NCBI GenBank assembly: GCA_026998145.1
Contig: JALTRC010000111.1
Span: 1-13,417 of the forward strand
Direction of reading: 5' to 3'
Length of the DNA stretch: 13,417 nucleotides
Origin: Gammaproteobacteria bacterium
GTDB lineage: Bacteria > Pseudomonadota > Gammaproteobacteria > SZUA-229
Part shown: piece by piece, positions 6,147 through 13,417 of the stretch
Position numbering within the stretch: position 1 is the first letter of the stretch
How the letters are laid out: each line of letters starts with the position of its first letter
Position numbers and translations under genes: made by a program
Notes under the pieces: generated by a model
What the model saw: the letters and a program-made list of their open reading frames with translations, nothing else
What the model was told of the DNA's origin: nothing
The model's database searches: none

Positions 6147-7625
6147 ATGATGCCCGTGACTCGATTATACAGCGCTGCACAAACCCGCCAGCTGGATCAG
6201 TGTGCCATCGAACAATATCATATTCCCGGCTATGAACTCATGTGCCGCGCTGGCAAAGCGGTGTTTGATCTGGCCCGGCAATCCTATCCTCTGGCAAAAA
6301 AATATCTTGTGATCTGCGGCGCCGGCAATAATGCCGGTGATGGTTATGTGGTGGCACATCTGGCCGTGGAGGCTGGCCTGTCGGTGGAACTTGTTAGCCT
6401 TGTGGATACGCAAAAACTGAGCGGTGATGCTAAAACCGCCTGTCAGCAATGGCTGTCTATGGGCCATCAACAACGGCCTTTTTCCCGTGAGCGATTAGAT
6501 GAAGCAGAGCTGATTATTGATGCCCTGCTGGGCACCGGTTTGCAGCGGGATGTAACAGGGGAATGGGCGGCGCTTATAGAACAGATTAACCAGTCTGATA
6601 AACCTGTCATTGCGGTGGATATACCCTCCGGTATCTGCGCCGATACAGGGCGGGTCAGGGGAGCAGCTATCCGGGCGGATTACACTCTCAGTTTTATTGG
6701 GCTGAACAAGGGCCTGTTTACCGGGCAGGCGCTGGATTATCGTGGTGAGCTGTCATTCGATGATCTGCAAATCCCCCCAGCGGTTTATGAGCAGGTAGAG
6801 CACGATGGGGAATTGCTGCAATGGGATAGCCTGCTCAATCAGCTCAGGCCGCGGCCACTGGATTCCCACAAGGGAAATAATGGCCATGTGCTGGTGATTG
6901 GCGGGGATTATGGCACGGTGGGGGCGGTGCGCCTGGCAGCGGAAGCGGCCTTAAGAAGCGGCGCGGGTCTGGTTACGGTGTTAACGCGGGCCGAGCATAT
7001 TACTGCCATTGTGGCCGGACGACCGGAGATAATGGTGCAGGGTATTAAGCTGCATCAGTCTATTCATTCGTATTTACAACGGGCCAGCGTGATTATTATC
7101 GGCCCCGGTCTGGGGCAGGGTGACTGGGGGCGTTGTTTATTATCTCAGGTGCTGGAAAGTCATCTGCCCAAGGTGCTGGATGCGGATGCTCTGAACCTGC
7201 TGGCAGCAGAAACAAACCATCAAGATAAAGACTGGGTGCTGACCCCCCATCCGGCGGAAGCCGCCCGTTTGCTGGCAACCAGTACGCAGGATTGCCAGCA
7301 GAATCGTTACGCCGCAGTGTCATTGCTGCAACAACAATACGGGGGCGTGGCGCTGCTAAAAGGCGCCGGCAGTCTGATACAGGCCGATCATACACCGGCC
7401 TATGTGTGCCCCTATGGTAATCCGGGCATGGCCACGGCAGGAATGGGGGATGTGCTTAGTGGTATTATTGCAAGCCTCATTGCACAGGGGCTGGATAATG
7501 TATTCGCCACCCGGCTGGCTGTTGCCCTGCATGGCAAGGCCGGGGATATGGCCGCCGAAAATGGCCAGCGGGGTTTGATTGCCAGTGATCTGTTTATGCC
7601 CATCCGAAGTTTGTTGAATACCTGA
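6147..7625 (+). CDS. nnr: Bifunctional NAD(P)H-hydrate epimerase / ADP-dependent dehydratase
   Basis: Repairs hydrated NADH and NADPH. The N-terminal YjeF_N domain interconverts the R and S epimers and the C-terminal domain dehydrates S-NAD(P)HX using ADP. YjeF_N shows GAGNNAGDGYVVA (about 58-70) and the catalytic-region VDIPSG with Asp158. The dehydratase shows HKGNNGHVLVIGGDYGTVGA, GPGLGQ, VLDADALNLL, LTPHPAEAARLL, and the nucleotide and catalytic motif GMATAGMGDVLSG with Asp435. The full length of 492 residues is normal for the fused enzyme (E. coli YjeF/NnrDE). The gene begins four bases after the previous stop. The ribosome site is weak, and the ATG at 6150 is an equally possible start. 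The order nnr-tsaE-amiB matches E. coli. Confidence 0.96.
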   Translation: MMPVTRLYSAAQTRQLDQCAIEQYHIPGYELMCRAGKAVFDLARQSYPLAKKYLVICGAGNNAGDGYVVAHLAVEAGLSVELVSLVDTQKLSGDAKTACQQWLSMGHQQRPFSRERLDEAELIIDALLGTGLQRDVTGEWAALIEQINQSDKPVIAVDIPSGICADTGRVRGAAIRADYTLSFIGLNKGLFTGQALDYRGELSFDDLQIPPAVYEQVEHDGELLQWDSLLNQLRPRPLDSHKGNNGHVLVIGGDYGTVGAVRLAAEAALRSGAGLVTVLTRAEHITAIVAGRPEIMVQGIKLHQSIHSYLQRASVIIIGPGLGQGDWGRCLLSQVLESHLPKVLDADALNLLAAETNHQDKDWVLTPHPAEAARLLATSTQDCQQNRYAAVSLLQQQYGGVALLKGAGSLIQADHTPAYVCPYGNPGMATAGMGDVLSGIIASLIAQGLDNVFATRLAVALHGKAGDMAAENGQRGLIASDLFMPIRSLLNT

Positions 7626-7696
7626 CTCACCCTGGTTGCATCCAGACCATTCATTTGCGTTAATACCTTTTTAAATTACCAGGATCCTCTGAACAC

Positions 7697-8158
7697 ATGA
7701 CGTCCATATCGCTTTTTTTAGCCGATGAAAATGCACAGCTGTCTTTTGCAGCGCGGATTGCGCAACATTGTCCGCCGGGTCTGGTGATTTTTTTACAGGG
7801 AAATCTGGGGGCTGGCAAAACCACTTTTGTGCGCGGTTTTCTGCAGGGCATGGGCTATCAGGGTGTGGTGAAAAGCCCCACCTATACACTGGTGGAGCCT
7901 TATGAGCTGCCCCGGGGGCGAGTCTATCACTTTGACTTATATCGTCTGGCTGACCCGGATGAGCTGGAATATGCGGGTGGCCGGGATTATTTTGATGGCG
8001 AATCCATCTGTTTGCTGGAATGGCCGGAGAAGGCAGCGGGTTTTCTGCCGGAGGCGGATATTATCTGCCAGCTGGATTATGAGGATGCTGGCCGGCGGGC
8101 GGTTTTGCAGGCCGGGACGGAAAAAGGACGAGCGGTGTTAGCGTCACTATCTCATTAA
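7697..8158 (+). CDS. tsaE: tRNA threonylcarbamoyladenosine biosynthesis ATPase TsaE
   Basis: The ATPase that, with TsaB and TsaD, is needed for t6A at position 37 of ANN-decoding tRNAs. It has 153 residues, the same length as E. coli YjeE. The Walker A loop is GNLGAGKTTFVRG (residues 35-47, Lys41). It is followed by KSPTYTLVEPYELPRGRVYHFDLYRL, described here as the switch-like SPTYTLVE and HFDLYRL segments, and the conserved Glu108-Trp109 in LLEWPEKA, where E. coli also has Trp109. The ATG at 7697 has only a distant AGGA upstream. Seventy-one bases separate it from nnr. Confidence 0.96.
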   Translation: MTSISLFLADENAQLSFAARIAQHCPPGLVIFLQGNLGAGKTTFVRGFLQGMGYQGVVKSPTYTLVEPYELPRGRVYHFDLYRLADPDELEYAGGRDYFDGESICLLEWPEKAAGFLPEADIICQLDYEDAGRRAVLQAGTEKGRAVLASLSH

Positions 8159-8217
8159 TTACTCTAGAAAAGTTACCTATCTATATAAAATCATTAGATA
8201 AAATTACTGATTTCCAC

Positions 8218-8254
8218 TTGCTTTTTTTGTGAAAACGGCGACACTATAGCTATA
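8218..8254 (+). promoter_or_regulatory. Possible amiB promoter region
   Basis: The 151 bases between tsaE and amiB are markedly A/T-rich and hold a TTGCTT box (8218-8223) and, downstream, the ten-base palindrome TATAGCTATA (8245-8254) containing -10-like hexamers. Spacing is longer than ideal (21 bases to TATAGC), so this is only a suggestion that amiB may have its own promoter besides read-through from tsaE. An A/T-only hairpin (TATCTA/TAGATA) just upstream near 8178-8201 is too weak to call a terminator. Confidence 0.25.
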
Positions 8255-8309
8255 TTCAATCCACTGTTTTGGTATTTGCGCCCCTGTGCCCAGTGAGTGA
8301 GGTAGCCTT

Positions 8310-9620
8310 ATGGAAAAACATCGTCGAAAATTCTTTGCCCAGCTGGCCGGCTTAACCGGCATGGCTGCTGTACCCTTAAGCGCCCATGCGGGTGCCAGCA
8401 AGGTGCAGGATGTTCGTTTGTCACAGAAAAACGGCTATAGCCGTCTGGTCTTTGATCTGGACGAGCCCATCTCCCATAAACTGTTTAGCCTGCATAATCC
8501 TGAGCGGGTGGTGATTGATCTTAAAAATACCCGTTTAATGAATATGACGGCGCTGGAGGATCTGCACAACAAGCAGCTGCGGGGCATACGCACCGGCGTG
8601 CGCAATGTAACGGATTTGCGGGTGGTGCTGGATTTGTCATCTAAAGCCAGACCCCGCAGTTTTCTGCTAAAACCTTCCGGTAAAAATGGCCATCGTCTGG
8701 TGATTGATTTGCATCAGCCGTCAGAAAAAACGCAGGTGGTTAGCAAAAAGGCCAAAAAACTGCGTGATGTCATGGTGGCGATTGATCCCGGCCATGGGGG
8801 CAAAGACCCCGGCGCCAGCGGTCGACTGGGTACCCGTGAAAAAGATGTTACCTTGCAGATTGCCCGTAAGCTGCAAAGAGAAATCAGCAAGCAGCCCGGT
8901 ATGTCAGCCGCATTAATTCGCAGCTCTGATCGCTTTATGCATTTGCGTGAACGCATCAAGCGTGCCCATGAATTAAAAGCCGATTTAATGATTTCCGTGC
9001 ACGCGGATTCTTTCCCGGATAAGCGGGCGAGAGGTGCGTCTGTATATGCCCTGTCGGTGGGCGGCGCTTCATCTGAATCGGCACGGCTGCTGGCAGAAAA
9101 AGAAAACAAGGTTGAAAAACTGTTTGGCAATGTCAGTCTGGATGACAAGGATGAGGTGGTTAAACAGGTGTTACTGGATTTATCTTTAACCGGCACCATT
9201 CAATCCAGTCTGGATATTGGCGATGAAATTTTACATGAGCTGAAACGGGTTGGCCGGGTACATAAAAAGAAAGTTCAGCAGGCGGGCTTTGCGGTACTGA
9301 AAGCGCCCAATATTCCGGCTATTTTGCTGGAGACGGCTTTTATCTCCAATCCCAAGGAAGAACGCAAACTGCGCAGTCCAGCCCATCAGGCCAAAATGGC
9401 CAAGGCGATTTTACGTGGTGTGAGCGACTACTTTGCCCGCAAGGCACCGCCGGGCACCTGGCTATCCCAGACCAATAAATCCTATGTAATCAAACACGGG
9501 GATACACTGGCGGAAATTTCCCAGAAATTCAAAACCCCGGTCAGCCATATTCGCAGCCGTAATGCGTTGCATAATGATCGCCTGAAAGTGGGCCAGCGTT
9601 TATATATCCCATTGAGCTAG
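8310..9620 (+). CDS. amiB: N-acetylmuramoyl-L-alanine amidase (AmiB/AmiC type) with AMIN and LysM domains
   Basis: A zinc amidase that cuts the peptide stem from muramic acid during daughter-cell separation. In order: a signal peptide with a twin-arginine-like motif (HRRKFFAQLAGL) and likely cleavage after SAHA (residue 27); an AMIN septal-targeting domain (about 32-130); an Amidase_3 domain (about 153-375); and a C-terminal LysM peptidoglycan-binding domain (about 390-436, YVIKHGDTLAEISQKF). Zinc and catalytic residues are all present: His162 (DPGHGG), Glu177 (TREKDV), His231 (SVHAD) and Glu341 (LETAF). The segment around 255-300 should contain the self-blocking helix that EnvC/NlpD-type activators displace in this family. 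GAGGT lies just before the ATG. The E. coli continuation (mutL, miaA, hfq) is missing. Confidence 0.95.
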   Translation: MEKHRRKFFAQLAGLTGMAAVPLSAHAGASKVQDVRLSQKNGYSRLVFDLDEPISHKLFSLHNPERVVIDLKNTRLMNMTALEDLHNKQLRGIRTGVRNVTDLRVVLDLSSKARPRSFLLKPSGKNGHRLVIDLHQPSEKTQVVSKKAKKLRDVMVAIDPGHGGKDPGASGRLGTREKDVTLQIARKLQREISKQPGMSAALIRSSDRFMHLRERIKRAHELKADLMISVHADSFPDKRARGASVYALSVGGASSESARLLAEKENKVEKLFGNVSLDDKDEVVKQVLLDLSLTGTIQSSLDIGDEILHELKRVGRVHKKKVQQAGFAVLKAPNIPAILLETAFISNPKEERKLRSPAHQAKMAKAILRGVSDYFARKAPPGTWLSQTNKSYVIKHGDTLAEISQKFKTPVSHIRSRNALHNDRLKVGQRLYIPLS

Positions 9621-9628
9621 TTGATTTC

Positions 9629-9656
9629 AGGCGCAGGCAAATGCCTAGCTGCGCCT
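9629..9656. terminator. Hairpin between convergent amiB and cytochrome genes
   Basis: A perfect eight-pair stem (AGGCGCAG with CTGCGCCT) encloses a loop that can form a further GC-rich turn. It sits in the 58 bases between two convergent genes, where a shared terminator is expected. Neither side has a clean T-run: the + side continues TGATGTTATTCTTT and the - side has GAAATCAAC. Termination is therefore plausible but not proven. Confidence 0.5.
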
Positions 9657-9678
9657 TGATGTTATTCTTTACTGTTTA

Positions 9679-10128
9679 TCAATCCTGATCGTAAAAATGC
9701 TGCTGGAAGGTCTGACGGTAGTTCTGATGACAATCCAGGCAGGTGCTTTGCAGGCGGGCAAAAGTACTAATTACTTTATGGGCATCCTGTTGGGACGCGA
9801 CACTGACCAGTTCTTTGGCCGTGTTATGTGTCCTGTCATCATGGCTTTTGAAGTCAGCCATTTTACTGCCCATAAATGCCACGATGCGTAATTTTTCCGA
9901 GAGCGGTGGCTTGGGATGGTCGGCAATACGGCTGGCGGCCTGCTCAACCTGCTGCCAGTCTTCTTTGGCCGTCCCTGCCACGACCTGTTGCATATCCCTG
10001 GACAGACCCTGCATAATTTTACGTATCTCCATGGGATTTTCATCGGTCTCAGCCCGTAACAGGCTGCTGCTCGTCAGCAGAGCCAAGCCCAGGGCCAGAC
10101 TGGTTGAAACAACAGAAACAGTTTTCAT
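9679..10128 (-). CDS. Class II c-type cytochrome (cytochrome c'/c556-like)
   Basis: A 149-residue periplasmic protein. A signal peptide (MKTVSVVSTSLALGLALL...) probably ends at LRA, about residue 26. The mature part is helical and carries one heme attachment site, CLDCH (Cys130, Cys133, His134), near the C-terminus, as in class II cytochromes c. A methionine near the mature N-terminus (EIRKIMQGL) is a candidate sixth heme ligand, as in c556-type members. The ribosome site GGAGAG precedes the ATG. It lies 58 bases downstream of the DUF1207 gene on the same strand, so it may be the last gene of that operon. Its partner and redox role cannot be read from the sequence. It could instead be a bystander gene with its own function. 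Confidence 0.87.
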   Translation of the reverse strand: MKTVSVVSTSLALGLALLTSSSLLRAETDENPMEIRKIMQGLSRDMQQVVAGTAKEDWQQVEQAASRIADHPKPPLSEKLRIVAFMGSKMADFKSHDDRTHNTAKELVSVASQQDAHKVISTFARLQSTCLDCHQNYRQTFQQHFYDQD

Positions 10129-10186
10129 TGGTTTTACTCTCCACTTGCTTAGTGATTAAATTCAGTTACTTTTTCAGGCATATGGC

Positions 10187-11077
10187 CTATATACCCAGTT
10201 GAATGGCAACACCCCAGTAATTCACATCATTGGCATAAAACTGTCCATAGGGTGACATACCATCATAATACTCCAGCAACAGGTTCCAGCGTTGAGCGGG
10301 TGTTGTTGAGCCTTTTCGTGGGGCAAACTCCAGACCTATTTTTGCGCTCAGCTGTAGATCCCGGTTGTTCTGATCCCAGCGTTTTGCATCCACGCCCACA
10401 ACCCAGCGGGCTGCGCCCAGCCGTCCAATATGAAATGCATTTTCACGGCTGTTCCAGTCAAAACCCAGATGCAGGATATTTTCCCCCAGATCCGCCGGCT
10501 CATGACTGAAAATGTTTTCACCACCTCCATAGAGACGCAAATTACCGAAGTCTCTGGCAAATAAAACTTCAACGGCTTCGAAACTGAGATTGATACGTTG
10601 GGGTGACTGGTTCAGCAGGTATTCATCCCCCAGATGGGAGCTTTGATGATAAAGCCGGATGCGGCCTGACCAGCTATTTTGACGCCAGCTCAGGGGAAAA
10701 CCGATAGTGTAGTCTGCATTGAGCAGATCATCGGATGGCGTGTCCAGGTTGAACTGAGCGAATACGGCGGCCCCCAGCCCCAGCTGCCAGCCCTGCTGTG
10801 GACCGGATTGTTTGCGGATAAAGCCGAAGTGCTCACCAAAACCAACCGCGGCAATGCTGGTGTCCTTATTGGCTGCCGAGTCCACTCTCAGTTTACTGAC
10901 AAAAAAACGGGGTTCTTTAGGGTCTGCCCGCAGGGGTTGAAACAGCATGGTGACCGGCAGGGGAATGAGCTCTGCTTGTGCTGTTTCAGTAGGCATTGTT
11001 GCTGCGTGGAGCACAGGGCTGAGCTGTGCTAGCAGAGTACTTAACAAAATGGCTAATGGCTTCAGTAATTTCAACAT
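10187..11077 (-). CDS. DUF1207 family protein, predicted outer-membrane beta-barrel
   Basis: A 296-residue protein with a signal peptide (MLKLLKPLAILLSTLLAQLS..., cleavage near LHA, about residue 25). It then reads like the DUF1207 family: FQPLRADPKEPRF, VFAQFNLDTPSDDLLNADY, IRLYHQSSHLGDEYLL, RINLSFEAVEVL, LRLYGGGENIF and, close to the end, LLEYYDGMSPYGQFY. Alternating polar and hydrophobic strands and a final strand (YWGVAIQLGI, aromatic and amphipathic although not ending in Phe) fit an outer-membrane barrel. The ribosome site AAGGAG precedes the ATG, and the gene starts 11 bases after the ATPase gene ends. Its place in an adaptor-permease-ATPase operon suggests it is the outer-membrane part of that system. 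The family has no established activity that I know of. Confidence 0.85.
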   Translation of the reverse strand: MLKLLKPLAILLSTLLAQLSPVLHAATMPTETAQAELIPLPVTMLFQPLRADPKEPRFFVSKLRVDSAANKDTSIAAVGFGEHFGFIRKQSGPQQGWQLGLGAAVFAQFNLDTPSDDLLNADYTIGFPLSWRQNSWSGRIRLYHQSSHLGDEYLLNQSPQRINLSFEAVEVLFARDFGNLRLYGGGENIFSHEPADLGENILHLGFDWNSRENAFHIGRLGAARWVVGVDAKRWDQNNRDLQLSAKIGLEFAPRKGSTTPAQRWNLLLEYYDGMSPYGQFYANDVNYWGVAIQLGI

Positions 11078-11088
11078 GGTCGTACTCC

Positions 11089-11811
11089 TTAATCAAAAGG
11101 CCGTCCTTCACCCGCTTCTTCATGGGTGCGGCCGTCCCGGATATGGTAGATGCGCTTGAATGTGGGAATGATTTTTTCATCATGGGTGACCACAATAATG
11201 GCAGTCTGATACTGCTCGGCCATCTGATTGAGAATGCGGATGACCGCCAGTGCCCGCTGGCTGTCCAGCGGCGCTGTGGGTTCATCCGCCAGAATAACCG
11301 GAGGCCGGTTGACCAGTGCCCGGGCAATGGCCACTCGCTGCTGTTCACCACCGGACAGTTCCGAGGGCATGGCTTTGGCGCGATGGGCCACATCCAGTGC
11401 TTCCAGTAACTCCAGCGCCCGTTGCCGGGATTCCTTGTTTGATTTGCCGGCCAGCATGGGTAGCAGAGCCACATTATCGGTCACGTCCAGAAATGGAATC
11501 AGGTAGGGCGCCTGAAACACAAAGCCGATCTTGTCCCGGCGAAGGGCTCGCAGATCCTTGATTTTCCAGCCATTATCGTAGATCACCTGATTACCCAGGG
11601 TCATACGGCCGGCGCTTGGCTCGATCACGGCACCCAGGCTTTTCAACAGGGTGCTCTTGCCGGAACCGGATGGCCCAATCAAGCCCACCACCTCACCGGG
11701 CATGACCTGCATATTGACCTCTTTGAGGGCTTCAACGGCGGTGTCCCCCTCACCGTAAACCTTGCGTACCGCTTCAATCAGAATACCCTGGGTATTGGTG
11801 GAAGGTTCCAT
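11089..11811 (-). CDS. ABC transporter ATP-binding protein, DevA/LolD/MacB class
   Basis: The 240-residue nucleotide-binding subunit. It shows Walker A GPSGSGKST (46-54), Q-loop Gln100 (FVFQAP), signature LSGGEQQRVAIARAL (152-166), Walker B VILADEP with Asp176-Glu177, D-loop APLDSQ and the switch His210 (VVTHDEK), so it should hydrolyse ATP. The proline in TAPLD looks like the DevA-like subfamily rather than a defect. The start codon follows the permease stop after one base, and a perfect AGGAGGT lies inside the end of the permease gene, pointing to coupled translation. It would energise the adjacent permease. Confidence 0.94.
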   Translation of the reverse strand: MEPSTNTQGILIEAVRKVYGEGDTAVEALKEVNMQVMPGEVVGLIGPSGSGKSTLLKSLGAVIEPSAGRMTLGNQVIYDNGWKIKDLRALRRDKIGFVFQAPYLIPFLDVTDNVALLPMLAGKSNKESRQRALELLEALDVAHRAKAMPSELSGGEQQRVAIARALVNRPPVILADEPTAPLDSQRALAVIRILNQMAEQYQTAIIVVTHDEKIIPTFKRIYHIRDGRTHEEAGEGRPFD

Positions 11812-11812
11812 A

Positions 11813-12997
11813 TCAACCTCCTATGGCTTCAGCTGGATCGACTTTAAGGGCAGCACGGATGGCCATAATGCTGGCCAGAATACAGATCAATACCACCGCA
11901 AAGAAACCTCGCAGGGAATCATCCGGCAGCAGCAATACATATTTGGGGAACATGGGTGCCCAGATGGTGGCGGAGATTTTGCCCACGATAAAACCAATCA
12001 GTCCCAGCCCTACCGCCTGTTGCATAATCATGCCGGCAATAGTGCGATTGCGGGTGCCAATCAGCTTGAGCACGGCGATCTCTCGTATCTTGCCCATGGT
12101 CAGGGTGTAAATAATGAATGCCACTATGGCGGCGCTGACAATGGCCAGAATCACCAGAAACATACCAATTTGTTTGGCTGAGGTGGCAATCAGTTTGGCC
12201 ACCAGAATGTCCTCCATCTGGGCGCGACTGTATACCTGCAGGCGTTTCCAGCGGCGGATGGGCTCGGCCACCTGCTCCGGGGTGAAGCCGGGGCGAATCT
12301 GTACCAGTACCGCATTCACAAAGGGATTGTGATTTTGTGATTCCAGCACCGCGTCCAGTACCCCCGGCTTGTTGAAGGCCGGGTTGGCCGCCGTGCGCTT
12401 GCGTTCATTGATAATGGCGTCATTGTCTTTCAGAAACTGGGCTTCCTGGGCATCCTTGAGGGGGATAAAGACCATGGGATCGCCGCCGGAGGACACCATG
12501 CGCCGGGTCAGCCCCACCACCGTGTAATCATTGCGGCGAATACGGATTTTCTGTCCCAGTTTGAAGCCGGTTTTTTCATCCACCACGGCTTCATAATGAC
12601 TGCGGGTAATCTGCCGGCCGGCAATCAGATAGCCCGGCTCGCCGGGACCTCCCGGGACTATACCCACGACCATGGTACGCACATCCCGCTTGCCTTCGCC
12701 GACCTGCATGGTCAGATAGGTAACATTGGCGGCACTGGCGACGCCGGGCATGGACAGAATGCCTCGGTAGACATCATCATGGAGGCTGGAGGGTTCAGCA
12801 TAAGGACCCAGCGTGCCCTGTTGTACCACCCACAGGTCAGCGCCACTGTTATTCAGCAGCACCTTGGCATCATCCACCATGCCCCGGTAGACACCGGCCA
12901 TGGTCAGGGTGACGCCAATCAGCAAGCCCAGACCCATGCCGGTAAAAACAAATTTGCCCCAGGCATGGAGTACATCACGGCCGGCCAGACTAATCAT
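11813..12997 (-). CDS. ABC transporter permease, DevC/MacB/FtsX type
   Basis: A 394-residue inner-membrane subunit with the type VII (MacB/FtsX) layout: one N-terminal helix (about 13-35, FVFTGMGLGLLIGVTLTMAGV), a large periplasmic domain (about 36-265), then three C-terminal helices (LVILAIVSAAIVAFIIYTL, QAVGLGLIGFIVG and FFAVVLICILASIMA). Such proteins drive periplasmic partners rather than pump through the membrane themselves. I chose the ATG at 12997, giving MISLAGRDVLHAW, because AGGGTG lies just upstream and the start matches relatives; a longer TTG start at 13030 would run further into the upstream gene. With this start it overlaps the adaptor gene by eight bases. Confidence 0.92.
   Translation of the reverse strand: MISLAGRDVLHAWGKFVFTGMGLGLLIGVTLTMAGVYRGMVDDAKVLLNNSGADLWVVQQGTLGPYAEPSSLHDDVYRGILSMPGVASAANVTYLTMQVGEGKRDVRTMVVGIVPGGPGEPGYLIAGRQITRSHYEAVVDEKTGFKLGQKIRIRRNDYTVVGLTRRMVSSGGDPMVFIPLKDAQEAQFLKDNDAIINERKRTAANPAFNKPGVLDAVLESQNHNPFVNAVLVQIRPGFTPEQVAEPIRRWKRLQVYSRAQMEDILVAKLIATSAKQIGMFLVILAIVSAAIVAFIIYTLTMGKIREIAVLKLIGTRNRTIAGMIMQQAVGLGLIGFIVGKISATIWAPMFPKYVLLLPDDSLRGFFAVVLICILASIMAIRAALKVDPAEAIGG
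11816..11822 (-). promoter_or_regulatory. Perfect ribosome binding site for the ABC ATPase
   Basis: On the minus strand this reads AGGAGGT, a full anti-Shine-Dalgarno match, four bases before the ATPase ATG. It also encodes the last codons of the permease, which fixes the ATPase start and indicates coupled expression. Confidence 0.8.
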
Positions 12998-13417
12998 GGG
13001 TGTCACCCTGTAACTGGGCAAGAATATCAATACGGCTGTGACGGCTCAGTTCCTGTCTGCTGTAAACCACCACCTGATCGCCCGGTTTGAGACCGGACAG
13101 TACCTGTACCCGGCCATCCAGATCATGGGCGCCGACCCGGATGCTGACAAATCTCAGTTCATCACCTTCAACCAGCCAGACACCAGACTGCCCCTGAAAC
13201 TGTTTGATACTGGCATTGGGAATAACCGGTTTAGCATCCAATGGCAGCAGACTGACAGTGACTTCTGCCAGTTCACCCAGTGGTGGCAGAGGTTCTGGCA
13301 GCTGATTGAACACCACCTTGGCTAGGGTTTCTTCTGTAATGGCATCGGCCAGAGGTTCAACCCGGCCGACCCGGCCATCAAGGGGGTGGGAGGCGCGGGA
13401 GCGTAAAACAATGTGCG
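12990..13417 (-). CDS. Periplasmic adaptor (HlyD/MacA/DevB-like membrane fusion protein), C-terminal part
   Basis: The reading frame is open from the window edge and stops with TAG at 12990-12992, giving 141 complete codons of the C-terminal half. Visible elements are typical of membrane fusion proteins: HPLDGRVGRVEPLADAIT resembles the lipoyl/barrel-sandwich return segment, then a beta-barrel region (LGELAEVTVSL), KPVIPNASI, VWLVEGDELRFVSIRVGAHDLDG (here split as VWLVEGDEL and RFVSIRVGAHD), and VLSGLKPGDQVVV. Such adaptors sit in the periplasm and join an inner-membrane pump to an outer-membrane exit. It is the first visible gene of the minus-strand operon and overlaps the permease start. 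Confidence 0.9.
   Translation of the reverse strand, partial: HIVLRSRASHPLDGRVGRVEPLADAITEETLAKVVFNQLPEPLPPLGELAEVTVSLLPLDAKPVIPNASIKQFQGQSGVWLVEGDELRFVSIRVGAHDLDGRVQVLSGLKPGDQVVVYSRQELSRHSRIDILAQLQGDTHD

Noticed and set aside
7626..7696. CCTGGT/ACCAGG inverted pair between nnr and tsaE as a regulatory stem
   Set aside because: Six pairs with a loop of over 40 bases is not convincing, and no T-run or known motif accompanies it.
8714..9199. 161-codon open frame on the minus strand opposite amiB
   Set aside because: It mirrors the coding strand of a clear amidase, has no recognisable domain and is explained by codon bias.
11270..11290. Defective D-loop in the ABC ATPase (TAPLD)
   Set aside because: This proline variant fits my recollection of the DevA-like subfamily, and all catalytic residues are intact.
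10986..11474. 162-codon minus-strand frame overlapping the ABC ATPase gene
   Set aside because: It lies in another frame of the ATPase, which has all its motifs; the composition (Trp, Pro, Arg rich) is typical of a shadow frame.
12596..13090. 164-codon plus-strand frame opposite the permease
   Set aside because: It is antisense to a well-supported permease and adaptor end, with Gly/His/Gln-rich sequence and no domain.

Overview
The window is an ordinary-looking chromosomal segment of a gammaproteobacterium. The main evidence is the run nnr (yjeF) - tsaE - amiB, which matches the order in Escherichia coli and relatives, the crcB - serS neighbourhood typical of pseudomonad-like gammaproteobacteria, and the TIGR03546/TIGR03545 gene pair. 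Base composition is moderate, with a clearly more A/T-rich stretch around 4300-6140. I cannot fix the order or genus from sequence alone. No tRNA, rRNA, insertion sequence, phage gene or CRISPR array is visible, and there is no gene-free stretch longer than 300 bases.

Layout on the + strand, 1-9620: the 3' end of crcB (fluoride channel); an imperfect palindromic repeat ending just before serS; serS (seryl-tRNA synthetase with an extra roughly 22-residue segment); a membrane protein joining a GYF_2-like domain to 19 pentapeptide repeats; a GAF-like/GGDEF diguanylate cyclase behind a good sigma-54 promoter candidate and followed by a strong terminator; the TIGR03546/TIGR03545 pair; nnr (NAD(P)HX epimerase/dehydratase); tsaE (tRNA t6A ATPase); and amiB (periplasmic peptidoglycan amidase with AMIN, Amidase_3 and LysM domains and a Tat-like signal). 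The usual mutL-miaA-hfq continuation after amiB is absent.

Layout on the - strand, 13417-9679, convergent with amiB: a tightly packed operon encoding a periplasmic adaptor (partial), a MacB/DevC-type ABC permease, its DevA/LolD-like ATPase, a DUF1207 predicted outer-membrane beta-barrel, and a small class II c-type cytochrome. The first three overlap or nearly touch, so they are probably translationally coupled. Together with the DUF1207 barrel they could form a transenvelope export or lipid-handling machine spanning inner membrane, periplasm and outer membrane. This is the best candidate for an under-described system in the window. The link to the cytochrome is inference from gene order only.

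Other points worth checking are the codon-atypical in-frame insertion in serS, the repeat that leaves serS without an evident Shine-Dalgarno sequence, the sigma-54 site before the cyclase, and the GYF_2/TM/pentapeptide architecture with paired cysteines.
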